Source: Ignavibacteria bacterium
Lineage (GTDB): Bacteria > Bacteroidota > Ignavibacteria > Tepidaquicellales > Tepidaquicellaceae
Length of the DNA stretch: 64,000 bases
Reading direction: 5' to 3'
NCBI GenBank assembly: GCA_016719565.1
Contig: JADJYU010000001.1
Span: 248,001 to 312,000, forward strand
The notes below the pieces were generated by a model. It saw only the letters and a list, made by a program, of their open reading frames with translations. It did no database searches and was not told where the DNA came from. Shown here piece by piece: positions 1-8,553 of the stretch. Numbering within the stretch: the stretch's first letter is position 1; every line of letters begins with the position of its first letter. The position numbers and the translations under genes are program-made.

Positions 1-366
1 CGGGAGTATTCCTTACTTCAATATCGCTGATGCTGGTAGTATAAAATCCGAATCCCATGAAAATTTTATCGCTGAGCGGAAATTTTACAGCTATAAAATC
101 AGTAGTAAGATCCTGAGCCATTGCGTTATGCATAAGTAAAACATTTGTCTTCGCGCCAAATTTTAATCTTGCCGGATTATAAAAAAATGCGGAAGCATCT
201 TCGGTAACTGAAGAATAAGCTTCACCCATCGACAGTGATCTTGATCCGACTCCTGTTTTCAGGAATGACAGTCCTGTATTACCTGCACCGTCGTTTTGAG
301 AATACAATTCTTTTGAAATTAAATGTGAAAACAAAAAAACTAATGTAATTAATTTAAGAAATTTCA
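1..366 (-). CDS. PorV/PorQ-type outer-membrane protein, 3' part cut by window edge
   Basis: The first 122 residues are visible, and the frame runs off the left edge of the window. The N-terminus is a signal peptide (Lys near the start, then LITLVFLFSHLIS). It is followed by GLSFLKTGVGSRSLSMGEAY and DASAFFYNPA, the hallmark opening of PorV/PorQ-family beta-barrels, which in Bacteroidota take part in T9SS cargo attachment and release. The ATG at 364-366 lies 3 bases past the stop of the next PorV-like gene, so the two are almost certainly co-transcribed. Family assignment is firm. Which of PorV, PorQ or a lineage-specific paralogue it is cannot be told from the N-terminus alone. Confidence 0.85.
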
Positions 367-369
367 TGA

Positions 370-1395
370 TTATTTAAATTTGAATACTATACCGATGTTT
401 TGTATCAGGTCATGGGAAAAGGGCTCGAGCTGAACTGAGTAATCTACACCTAGATTTATACTTTTTGAAAAACTTTTATCTAATCCGAAGCCGAGAGAAG
501 GTTTAAGATTTCCTGCAAAGTCATCGGCTGTGAAATCAATTCTGTCAAGTCCTGCTCTCAGTCTGACCTGACTGATGATGTTAGTTTCAACTCCAATGCG
601 GATAACCGAATTATTTGAACTTTCGGTTGAAGTTTCAGTTGCAGTGAAAATTTCATTTTCAGGATTAAAATACTGAACTAAACCAAGTGACACAATTCCG
701 TAATTTTTTGGCAGCAAATATGTGCCGCTGATCTCTAACATTTTTGGGAATTTATCTTCAGTAGAATTCCCATTAGCTCCGTAAATAGAAGTTGTCTGCC
801 ATTCGTATTTTGCACCGAGATCTTTAAATGTAATTCCGATTGCAAGATTTTTATTCGCTTTATAAATACCGCCCAGATCTATTGCAAAAGATGATGTTGT
901 AATTTCTTCAAACAGCTTTGCATAATACAGTTTAAATCCTATTCCAAGCGAAAGCTGATCTGAAAGAATAAAAGACGTACCGAGATAAAATTGATTTTCA
1001 AAAGTTGAGAACTCACCTATCTGTCTTGTATCATTATCTCTGCCGTCAATATCACTTACACCGGCGTTTATCCATGCTAAAGTTATTCCCGCTCCGCCTT
1101 CATCCTGATTCGGAAGTTTGAACTTTTTAGTGAATCCAACGAAATTTAATTTTCTGTCAAGACTAAGGAAAGTATATCCGATATCCAGTTTTCCGTCCTC
1201 CTGAAAAGTAGCAAGCGCCGGATTATAAATTCCGCTCACATCTCCGAATATATCCGAAGAAACGGAATTACCCATTGACATGCCCCTGGCTCCGAAACCC
1301 ATTCTCGAAAAAGCACCTGCATAACTTCCAAGCTGCGCAGCAGCACTTTGAAAAGTTACAGCAGTTAACATCAATATTAAAATATATTTTTTCAA
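370..1395 (-). CDS. PorV/PorQ-family outer-membrane beta-barrel protein
   Basis: A 341-residue exported protein. It has a signal peptide (KKYILILMLTAVTFQSAAAQ), then the conserved opening FSRMGFGARGMSMGNSV and GIYNPALATF, then alternating beta strands to an amphipathic C-terminal strand ending in Phe-Lys (IGIVFKFK). This is the PorV/PorQ pattern. Family members sit in the outer membrane and serve type IX secretion, either shuttling cargo to the attachment complex or forming accessory barrels. It lies between a T9SS-sorted repeat protein upstream and a second PorV-like gene downstream, with 3 bp and about 12 bp gaps, which suggests a dedicated barrel-plus-cargo operon. The role is inferred from family and context. 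Confidence 0.85.
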   Translation of the reverse strand: MKKYILILMLTAVTFQSAAAQLGSYAGAFSRMGFGARGMSMGNSVSSDIFGDVSGIYNPALATFQEDGKLDIGYTFLSLDRKLNFVGFTKKFKLPNQDEGGAGITLAWINAGVSDIDGRDNDTRQIGEFSTFENQFYLGTSFILSDQLSLGIGFKLYYAKLFEEITTSSFAIDLGGIYKANKNLAIGITFKDLGAKYEWQTTSIYGANGNSTEDKFPKMLEISGTYLLPKNYGIVSLGLVQYFNPENEIFTATETSTESSNNSVIRIGVETNIISQVRLRAGLDRIDFTADDFAGNLKPSLGFGLDKSFSKSINLGVDYSVQLEPFSHDLIQNIGIVFKFK

Positions 1396-1407
1396 ATAGA
1401 CTTTTCC

Positions 1408-3057
1408 TTATTCAAGTAAAATTATTTTACCCCATACTGGGTCATCTTCATTAATCTCAACTCTGTAAAAATAAACTCCGTTTGCAATTCTCTGACCAAT
1501 GTCATTCCTTCCGTCCCAGGAGGTGTAAAGCTCATCCGTTCCTGTTCTGGTAGCATTCTGTATCAGTGTTCGGACGGGATTCATTCCGAAGTCAAATATC
1601 TTGATTGAAATCTTTGAACTTGCTGAAGGACTTTTATAGAATATTCTTGTGATCTCATCATCAGGTGAAAATGGATTTGGAGCTGCGTAAGTTTTGAGAT
1701 CTGAAGAAAGATTGATTGAGGATACTGCTCTGTATATAGTCCACTTGCCTATCCATGGCTGTCCGAGTTCAGTAGTTCTTAATAATCCGTCTGCGCTTCC
1801 AAAATAAAGCGTATCACCTTTATGATTTCCTGAATAGAACTGTGTTGTCCTTAGCTGGTCTTTAGTTCTTTCGTCATAGATAACACCTGCCTTAGCCCAA
1901 TTGAAATTTCCAAACTCGCTTCTGTATAATCCGTCATCAGTAAATCCATATACCAATGAGCCGTAGAATGACATTCCATTAGGTTTGATATTTGGCAGAG
2001 TGCTTTTCCAGTTTAATCCGCCGTTGCTGGTAAAACTCAGCGCGTCAAATTCACTCGGTGATTCAGCTCTTCGGGTTGCTCCCCAAAGAATTTCATTGTT
2101 ATCGAATTTTTGGACGTCTAAACTTACTACAAAATTTCCGGAAACTCCGTTACCTGTTGCATTAGGATCAGTATTTTGAAAATTGTATTTTCTCCAGTTG
2201 ACACCCCAGCTGTCTGAATAGTTAATCCCGTTTGCAGTGCCGACATAAATTGTTGAATCATTAACAGCGGCGATAGTAAAGGCACGGTGATTTAAATTAT
2301 CTCTCGGATTAAGTGTAAATGTATAACCTGAAGTGTTTACGTTAATGCTGTCTAGATTATCAGGAGGAAGCAATACTCTAATCCATGAAGCCCCGTAATC
2401 AGTGCTTTTCCTCAGACCTCCTGCAAAAGAGCAAATCCATATAGTATAATTAGCCGTGTCGTTTTGAGTCTTTGTAACGGCTATATCATATGCCAGATTC
2501 TGCTGTCTTACAGTGACGGGTAAAGCGTAAATCGTATTGGAGCCGTATATAATTGTAGAGTCACTTTGCGAATCCACCGGCTGCGGATATGCCGACCAGT
2601 TGACCCCGTAATCAGTAGATACTTTAATTCCTGTTCCGGTCGGAACAGATTCGCCGTTTATCTCTTCGCTGACTGCAGTGGATGCAGCAATGATTCTTCC
2701 GTTTAAATTAAACCCTGCAATGTCGTCAGTTCCGAAAGGGGCAAGTCCATAATAATATTCAAAGCTGTTAAAATTATCGATGGTCCTCATAATACCGCTG
2801 CCTGTTCCAAACCATACAGTATCACCGTTCAGCAAAATATCAGTTATAAAATTACTGATCGGATTTTTTGATTTTACCGGCACTACAACCTGATTTAGGA
2901 AAATCGGGCTGCTTCTTAACTGACCTGAAAAATTTTCAGCAAATTCTCTTAAATTAAAATCCTCAGCCTTATGTATATTTTGTGAATAGGATATATTTAC
3001 AAAAATGCAAGTAACTGTTAAGAAAACAAACAAATATTTTAAAATAATTTTTTTCAT
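1408..3057 (-). CDS. T9SS-sorted secreted protein with sialidase/BNR-like repeats
   Basis: A 549-residue secreted protein. A signal peptide covers about residues 1-26 (LKYLFVFLTVTCIFVNISYSQ). The middle region carries several BNR/Ycf48-like propeller repeats with Asp-Tyr-Gly-X-X-Trp loops (STDYGVNWSAY, STDYGASWIRV, SDSWGVNWRKY, SNGGLNWKST). The last 90 residues contain APNPFSPDD, IKIFDFGMNPVRTL, WDGRNDIGQRIANGVYFYRV and a basic C-terminus, a FlgD-like fold of the kind used as a type IX sorting domain. The start overlaps the stop of the upstream lipoprotein gene by four bases (ATGA), which implies translational coupling. The ligand is unknown. The repeat and sorting calls come from the visible motifs. 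Confidence 0.8.
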   Translation of the reverse strand: MKKIILKYLFVFLTVTCIFVNISYSQNIHKAEDFNLREFAENFSGQLRSSPIFLNQVVVPVKSKNPISNFITDILLNGDTVWFGTGSGIMRTIDNFNSFEYYYGLAPFGTDDIAGFNLNGRIIAASTAVSEEINGESVPTGTGIKVSTDYGVNWSAYPQPVDSQSDSTIIYGSNTIYALPVTVRQQNLAYDIAVTKTQNDTANYTIWICSFAGGLRKSTDYGASWIRVLLPPDNLDSINVNTSGYTFTLNPRDNLNHRAFTIAAVNDSTIYVGTANGINYSDSWGVNWRKYNFQNTDPNATGNGVSGNFVVSLDVQKFDNNEILWGATRRAESPSEFDALSFTSNGGLNWKSTLPNIKPNGMSFYGSLVYGFTDDGLYRSEFGNFNWAKAGVIYDERTKDQLRTTQFYSGNHKGDTLYFGSADGLLRTTELGQPWIGKWTIYRAVSSINLSSDLKTYAAPNPFSPDDEITRIFYKSPSASSKISIKIFDFGMNPVRTLIQNATRTGTDELYTSWDGRNDIGQRIANGVYFYRVEINEDDPVWGKIILLE

Positions 3058-3869
3058 TGAGGCTGTACAAATTTTATGCTGTCAATAACAGGATTACTCA
3101 ATACATTGGATCGGTCCCTTGCAGTAAACGTATATTTAAAATATCCGTAGGAAGTCGGATCAGAGCTGAATGAAACATAATTTGAAAATACAAATTCACC
3201 GTTACCATTGCCAGACATCGGAATTGGTGGAAGTGTAACACCGTTGGGTCTAACAGTTACAAAAGTAACTTCCCTCAGATCACACAAACCGTCTGAATCA
3301 TTTACGTTAACGGAAATTGTTAGCAGGGTTGAATCTCCTGGTATAGGTCTTGCGACACTGTCAGGAAGATTTGTTCCGGTAATGACTGGCGGAACATTTG
3401 CGGAATTTATTACTGCAATATCCGACAGTATCTGATTACTGAATAGTCCTGATGTATTAAGAGCAATATATTCAAGATTATAAACACCCACTATTAAACA
3501 ATTAATAATACTTACGCTTACAATTGCGCTGTATTTTCCGTCGCCTGAAGTAGTATCCGGCAAAGTCCCGTTGTCAAATAGCTGTACGGAGGCAATTGAA
3601 TTTCCTAATGGATCTGTTATGCTGCACCTTACATATTCCAGCTGAGCTCCTTCATTCAGATTTGTAGTTACTGAAGTGTAAAATGTTATCAACGGTGAAG
3701 CAGAATTAGTAAATACTGTATCCGCGGAAATAAATAAATTTGAAATAAGCGGAGCAGATATAGACGGGTCAATTACTCCATCATTTTCCTTTTCGCAGGA
3801 ATAGAAAAAAATCGCAGTAATACAATATATTACTGCGAATGTAAATTTATTTTTTGTGATAACTATAAT
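3054..3869 (-). CDS. Putative surface lipoprotein with Ig-like domains; no canonical start codon
   Basis: The open frame encodes an apparent lipoprotein signal (Lys-Asn-Lys, then FTFAVIYCITAIFFYSC) with the lipobox Cys at 3795-3797, followed by EKENDGVIDPS. The rest is beta-rich, with Ig/cadherin-like motifs such as LFDNGTLPDTTSGDGKYSA and NVNDSDGLCDLREVTFV. The only standard start in frame is a TTG at 3690-3692, which would discard the signal peptide. The frame is open up to a TAA just beyond 3869 and contains only ATT (3867-3869), ATA and ATC (3858-3860) as near-cognate starts, so the start is uncertain. The stop overlaps the next gene's ATG. Function is unknown; it is probably outer-membrane anchored and works with the T9SS cargo downstream. 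Confidence 0.6.
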   Translation of the reverse strand: MIVITKNKFTFAVIYCITAIFFYSCEKENDGVIDPSISAPLISNLFISADTVFTNSASPLITFYTSVTTNLNEGAQLEYVRCSITDPLGNSIASVQLFDNGTLPDTTSGDGKYSAIVSVSIINCLIVGVYNLEYIALNTSGLFSNQILSDIAVINSANVPPVITGTNLPDSVARPIPGDSTLLTISVNVNDSDGLCDLREVTFVTVRPNGVTLPPIPMSGNGNGEFVFSNYVSFSSDPTSYGYFKYTFTARDRSNVLSNPVIDSIKFVQPQ

Positions 3870-3888
3870 TTAATTAATTTAAACTTCT

Positions 3889-3942
3889 GATAACATTTAA
3901 GTCTCTAATATCAGCTTATACCTTCTGATATCAGATGTTATC
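3889..3942. repeat. Nested inverted repeat between two minus-strand genes
   Basis: An outer perfect 8-bp arm, GATAACAT (3889-3896) with ATGTTATC (3935-3942), encloses an inner perfect 7-bp arm, ATATCAG (3908-3914) with CTGATAT (3925-3931). As RNA this would fold into a two-tier stem. It lies between the end of the beta-barrel gene at 3994 and the start region of the lipoprotein gene. It could be an attenuator, an operator, or a weak terminator, although no clear U-run follows. Confidence 0.45.
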
Positions 3943-3993
3943 TATTGAGTAGAGTTTATCTATGTTATTGAGATATGATTTTTAATTAATATT

Positions 3994-4776
3994 TTATCTT
4001 CTGGTTTTTTTAACGTCCGGATAAATATTTAATCCGATATCAAGACTGAAAAGACCGATATATCTTTTAAATCCGGGACCGCCGGCTTCGCTTCCGTCGT
4101 TAAGGTTTAAGTTTTCATTCTGACCTATGCTTGGCAATGCGTTATCATTGTTAAACAGATTTGTAAGATTATATCTGCCTCCAATATTAAGTCCTAGATT
4201 TCTTTTAGAATTTTTGAAAACAAATTCAAGTCCTGCTTTAATTTCCATACCGACTCTGAAAGTAGATTCAAAAGTTTTCTCAGGATTAGCCGCTGACATG
4301 TTCTTTGGAATGTATTTACCGGATATTAAATTCCCGGTAAGCCCGGCGCCGTAATAACTCCTGAATCCGTAAGTACCATAAAATACATATTCATATCCGG
4401 CATCAAAAGTAACAAAATCGTAACTTGTTTTATTACCTTCTGAGTCCATGTCAGAATTTGTCATTCCACTGTAATTGAATCCAAGGAAAATTCTGTCAAC
4501 TTTTGTTTTTCCGGGAGAGTATTTACCGTACAAATAACCGCCTATCCCCCATCTCATTCCGTAATTGTCTTTTAATACCAGGGAATTATCACTGTAGTTG
4601 GCTCTGCCGTAAGCATCGTTTGTTGCAAGTATCCAGGAAGGACCAAAACCTACTACCCATGCAGGTCTTGAATATGTATATCTTACTGTAGTTGTAGTCT
4701 TACCTGTCTGAGCGCTTAGATCATTTAACATGAAAAATGACGCAATGATCAGCAAAAAAAGTATAGTTCTATTCAT
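3994..4776 (-). CDS. Outer-membrane beta-barrel protein, unknown function
   Basis: 260 residues with a signal peptide (NRTILFLLIIASFFMLNDLSAQ). The mature part has repeated aromatic-rich amphipathic strands (WVVGFGPSWILAT, WGIGGYLYGKYSPG, FLGFNYSGMTNS, FGTYGFRSYYGAGLTG, LGLNIGGRYNLTN) and ends in SLDIGLNIYPDVKKTRR. This looks like an OmpW/opacity-type small barrel. No catalytic motif is seen. It is separated by about 120 bp, holding an inverted repeat, from the lipoprotein gene downstream, and by a divergent 186-bp gap from the acyl-CoA synthetase. I do not recognise a specific family, so only the location is supported. Confidence 0.65.
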   Translation of the reverse strand: MNRTILFLLIIASFFMLNDLSAQTGKTTTTVRYTYSRPAWVVGFGPSWILATNDAYGRANYSDNSLVLKDNYGMRWGIGGYLYGKYSPGKTKVDRIFLGFNYSGMTNSDMDSEGNKTSYDFVTFDAGYEYVFYGTYGFRSYYGAGLTGNLISGKYIPKNMSAANPEKTFESTFRVGMEIKAGLEFVFKNSKRNLGLNIGGRYNLTNLFNNDNALPSIGQNENLNLNDGSEAGGPGFKRYIGLFSLDIGLNIYPDVKKTRR

Positions 4777-4962
4777 TAATTTTCCTTTCTTAATAAAAAT
4801 TTATTTCAAAATATTTTAGATTCAAATTAGTATTTTGATTTAAAACAATCAAGTATATATTGACTCGTTTAACTTGTTTTTGTTAAATAATCAAATGATT
4901 TCCTAAAATTCAAAGAGGGAAATTCAGATCAATTTATTTTATTAAATTAATTTATATTTTAA

Positions 4963-6747
4963 ATGCTTAACACATTGCCTGATATGTTTTTTGAAAGAAT
5001 AAGAAATATGAATTCCGATAAGAATATTTTTTATACAAAGATTAACGACAAATATATTCCTTATAAGTTAAATGAATTTATAGAGGACATTTATAAGGTT
5101 ATTATTTATTTAAGATCAGTCGGAATTGATAAAGGTGATAGGATCTCTATTATTTCAGAGAATAGAACAGAGTGGGCTGCTGTTGATTTTGCCTGTATAT
5201 TCATGAATGTTATTACCGTTCCTGTTTATACTTCTCTGTCCGGTCCGCAAACCGAATACATTCTCAAAGACAGCACTGCAAAGATTTGCTTTGTATCAAA
5301 TTCATTTCAGCTTGAAAAATTATTAAAACAGAAAGTATACTTACCGGACTTAAAGGATATAGTTGTGTTCAATGAAATTGACACAGACAAATTTCAATCC
5401 GTCGAAATAAAAAATTTTCGGGAAATAATTAATACAAATATAAATACATCAGAAAAAGAAATTATTGAATATTTGACTTCTGTATCTTCACATATAAAAA
5501 GCAGGGATCTTGTCACCATAATTTACACTTCAGGAACCACCGGTATTCCTAAAGGCGTAATGCTGTCTCATAAAAATCTGAGTAGCAACATTCAGTCCTG
5601 TAAGGAGGTGCTGACAATAGATGAGTCCGACAGGTTTCTTTCATACCTTCCTTACTCACATGCTTATGAAAGAGTAGCCGGTTATTATCTCGCTTTCTTT
5701 TCCGGAGCGGAAATTTATTATGCACAAAGTATTGATACTCTTTCAGTTCAGCTTAAGGAAGTAAAACCAACAATTGTGATTACGGTACCAAGACTTCTCG
5801 ATAAGATTTATAACCGGCTTATGAAAAGTTCTGAATCCATGGAAAGCGCACTGCAGAAAAAAATATTCCTCTGGGCTGTAGAAACTGCAAAAAGTAAAAA
5901 TGCGAATAAAAACAGTCTTAAATGGAAATTAGCCGACAGGCTTGTTTATAAAAAGATCAGAGACAGGACAGGGAACTGTATCAGATTTTTTGTTTCTGGA
6001 GGCGGAGCGTTAAACAAAAACATCGGCGAGTTTTTTGACAACGTTGGAATTATGATACTGGAAGGATACGGACTTACCGAAACATCTCCTGTGATCTCTG
6101 TCAATCATCCCGATCACAATAAATACGGCACTGTTGGTAAACCTTTAAATGGAGTGCAGATTCGTCTCACTGCTGAAAACGAAATTATCGTCAAAGGTGA
6201 TCTCGTAATGGAAGGTTATTATAAAGATGAAGCTTCTACATCCGAAGTTATTCAGAATGGCTGGCTTTTTACCGGTGATATCGGGGAGTTGGATAAAGAT
6301 GGTTTTCTGAAAATTACTGATAGGAAAAAAGCATTGTTTAAATCTTCCGGAGGTAAATACATTTCACCCACCCAGATAGAAGAAATTGTATCTCACCTTC
6401 CTATCATTGAAAATTTAACTGTAATTGGTAATGAGCGTATGTATGTCACTGCTTTGATCTCACCGGAAAAAACCGAGCTCACAGCATTTGCCGGAAAGAA
6501 CGGGATTACATTTAATTCATATGCTGAATTACTTAAAGATAAAAAACTAATTAAACTTATTCAGAAGGAAATCGATGCGGTACAGAAAGAACTTTCAAAT
6601 TACGAACGCATAAGAAAGATTACATTGATTGAAAAACCATTCAGTATAGAAAGCGGTGAGCTTACTCCGACCATGAAAGTTAAAAGAAATTTCGTAAGTA
6701 AATTATACGAAAAGGAAATTGAAGAAATGTATGTTAATGCTGATTGA
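4963..6747 (+). CDS. fadD: Long-chain fatty-acid--CoA ligase (AMP-forming)
   Basis: A 594-residue ANL-superfamily enzyme that activates fatty acids to acyl-CoA through an acyl-adenylate. Visible motifs are the P-loop-like IIYTSGTTGIPKGVM (about residues 186-200), the adenine-binding GYGLTETSP (about 367), and TGDIGELDKDGFLKITDRKK (about 437), which covers the hinge Asp and the long-chain ACS signature. The length and the absence of a transmembrane segment fit the cytoplasmic long-chain ACS group found in Bacteroidota. It is a lone plus-strand gene whose end converges with the prenyl-synthase gene 9 bp away. The exact chain-length preference cannot be read from the sequence. Confidence 0.9.
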   Translation: MLNTLPDMFFERIRNMNSDKNIFYTKINDKYIPYKLNEFIEDIYKVIIYLRSVGIDKGDRISIISENRTEWAAVDFACIFMNVITVPVYTSLSGPQTEYILKDSTAKICFVSNSFQLEKLLKQKVYLPDLKDIVVFNEIDTDKFQSVEIKNFREIINTNINTSEKEIIEYLTSVSSHIKSRDLVTIIYTSGTTGIPKGVMLSHKNLSSNIQSCKEVLTIDESDRFLSYLPYSHAYERVAGYYLAFFSGAEIYYAQSIDTLSVQLKEVKPTIVITVPRLLDKIYNRLMKSSESMESALQKKIFLWAVETAKSKNANKNSLKWKLADRLVYKKIRDRTGNCIRFFVSGGGALNKNIGEFFDNVGIMILEGYGLTETSPVISVNHPDHNKYGTVGKPLNGVQIRLTAENEIIVKGDLVMEGYYKDEASTSEVIQNGWLFTGDIGELDKDGFLKITDRKKALFKSSGGKYISPTQIEEIVSHLPIIENLTVIGNERMYVTALISPEKTELTAFAGKNGITFNSYAELLKDKKLIKLIQKEIDAVQKELSNYERIRKITLIEKPFSIESGELTPTMKVKRNFVSKLYEKEIEEMYVNAD

Positions 6748-6756
6748 CAATCCTGT

Positions 6757-7725
6757 TTAGAATTTTCTACCGCTTATAATGCCTGCAAATTCGATCAGTG
6801 AATTTTTTGCTTCATTGTCTTTAAATGAATTCAAAGAATCAACGGCTTTCTTTGAATATTCTTTGGCTTTTTCTATAGTATGATCTATTCCTCCGAACTC
6901 CATTACAAATTCATATACCTTGTCAAATTTATTTTCTGATTCGCTTTTGATAAGTTTCATTATTTCATTTGATATTGAGGTCGGTGCGTTTTTAAGTGAA
7001 ATGATGAGAGGCAGTGTGAATTTTTTTTCTTTGAGATCATTACCTGTGGATTTGCCGAGAAGCTTTTTCCGGCCTGTATAATCTAAAATATCATCAGTCA
7101 GCTGAAATGCAATTCCGGTATTTACACCGTAGGTTCCGAGTTTTTCGATATCAACTTTGTTATCTGTAGTGCTCAGAGCTCCGAGTTTGCAGCAGGTCTT
7201 AATCAATGACGCTGTCTTATCAGAAATGATCCTGAAATATGTTTCTTCAGTTGCGTCAAAATTTCTAGCTTTCTGAATCTGAAGCAGTTCGCCTTCACTC
7301 ATACTTTTTACAGCTTCGGAAGTTAATTTGAGAAATTCAAATTCATTATTGTCGATTGCAGTCAGTAATCCTTTAGAAAGCAAATAATCACCTATAAGTA
7401 CAGAGATCTTGTTTTTCCATTTCGCATTTATCGACGCAATGCCTCTTCTCATTTTCGCATCATCCACAACATCATCATGGATCAGAGTCGCTGTATGAAG
7501 AAGCTCCACAAGATTCGCGGCAATATAAGATCTGTCATTAATTTCCCCGCAAAGTTTCGCAGAAAGCAAAACCAGCACAGGCCTGATCTTTTTACCCTTC
7601 TGTTTTAAAATGTACTTTGTAATAAGATCTATCAAAGCAACTTTTGATTTCAAGGAAGAAGAGAACTTCCTGTCGAATATTTCGAGTTCTTCGCGGACAG
7701 GTCTGGAGATTAATTTAATATTCAA
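6757..7725 (-). CDS. ispB: Trans-isoprenyl diphosphate synthase (octaprenyl/heptaprenyl type)
   Basis: 322 residues of the all-helical polyprenyl synthase fold, which condenses isopentenyl diphosphate onto allylic diphosphates to make the quinone side chain. The first Asp-rich motif is DDVVDD, within LIHDDVVDDAKMRRG (about residue 82), with GKKIRPVLVLLSAKL upstream of it. The second is LTDDILDYTG (about residue 210), and FTLPLI follows. Small residues ahead of the first Asp motif suggest a long-chain product, but chain length is inferred. The gene follows tatC by 15 bp on the same strand, and a quinone-tail role would fit the ubiX gene elsewhere in the window. Confidence 0.88.
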   Translation of the reverse strand: MNIKLISRPVREELEIFDRKFSSSLKSKVALIDLITKYILKQKGKKIRPVLVLLSAKLCGEINDRSYIAANLVELLHTATLIHDDVVDDAKMRRGIASINAKWKNKISVLIGDYLLSKGLLTAIDNNEFEFLKLTSEAVKSMSEGELLQIQKARNFDATEETYFRIISDKTASLIKTCCKLGALSTTDNKVDIEKLGTYGVNTGIAFQLTDDILDYTGRKKLLGKSTGNDLKEKKFTLPLIISLKNAPTSISNEIMKLIKSESENKFDKVYEFVMEFGGIDHTIEKAKEYSKKAVDSLNSFKDNEAKNSLIEFAGIISGRKF

Positions 7726-7740
7726 AAGTTTATTTATTTA

Positions 7741-8538
7741 TTATCCAATATTTTCACTTGCCTTTTCCTTCGGCTCTTTCTTTTGCGAAAATACGCATAT
7801 AAAAATGCTTATTTCATATAAAATAAAAAGCGGAATTGCGAGAAGCATCTGACTTGTAATGTCCGGGCTAGGAGTAAGTATGCCTGCAGCAAGCAGAATA
7901 AATATAATAGCATGCTTTCTGTATTTTCTCATAAATTGAGGTTTAAGAATTCCGATCTTTGATAAAAAAAATGATATCATCGGAAGTTCAAATACCAGAC
8001 CTGCAGCTAGTACAGTAGAGATTATAAAACTGAAATATTCATCAATGGCAATTATGTTGTCAATAATAGCTGATCCGAATGAAGCGAAAAACTCAAGCGC
8101 CGTAGGAAGCAGTACATAATATGCAAACAAATTTCCGGCAAGAAAACAGACAGTGGAAAAAATTACAATCCATTTTATGTATTTACTTTCACCGGGTTTC
8201 AGAGCCGGTTCAATAAATTTCCAGAACTGATAAATTAAATTCGGGATACTTAAAATTACACCTCCGAAAATAATTACTTCCATATATAAAGTGAACTGAC
8301 CGAAAGGCTTGATATTTTGTAACTTCAGCGGAGGATCTGTTTTAGTGGCGGGAAGAAGTAAAACGTTGTCCATTATCCAGTTAATAAATATGCCGACAAC
8401 AATAGATGCGATAATTACTCCGGCTGCTGATTTTATTATTCTCCACCTAAGCTCTTCAAGATGTTCCAGAAATGTCATTTCATCGGGATCATTTCCGGTC
8501 TTATTATTTTCCAGATCATTTTGAGGATCGGAGATCAT
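7741..8538 (-). CDS. tatC: Sec-independent protein translocase TatC
   Basis: A 265-residue inner-membrane protein with the usual six hydrophobic segments. It has the conserved N-terminal FLEHLEELRWRIIKS motif (about residues 24-38), which binds the twin-arginine signal, the FWKFIEPALKPGE loop, and ELPMISFFLSKIGI and HAIIFILLAAGILTPSPD near the end. TatC recognises folded precursors with RR signal peptides and recruits TatA. No tatA or tatB is visible nearby. The start is the ATG at 8538. The short acidic N-terminal extension (about 20 residues, rich in Asn and Asp) is common in this phylum. Confidence 0.95.
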   Translation of the reverse strand: MISDPQNDLENNKTGNDPDEMTFLEHLEELRWRIIKSAAGVIIASIVVGIFINWIMDNVLLLPATKTDPPLKLQNIKPFGQFTLYMEVIIFGGVILSIPNLIYQFWKFIEPALKPGESKYIKWIVIFSTVCFLAGNLFAYYVLLPTALEFFASFGSAIIDNIIAIDEYFSFIISTVLAAGLVFELPMISFFLSKIGILKPQFMRKYRKHAIIFILLAAGILTPSPDITSQMLLAIPLFILYEISIFICVFSQKKEPKEKASENIG

Positions 8539-8553
8539 ATCTTTATTTTCAGA

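Noticed and set aside
3054..3692. Short version of the lipoprotein gene starting at TTG 3690
   Set aside because: It would cut off a clear lipoprotein signal peptide that lies upstream in the same frame.
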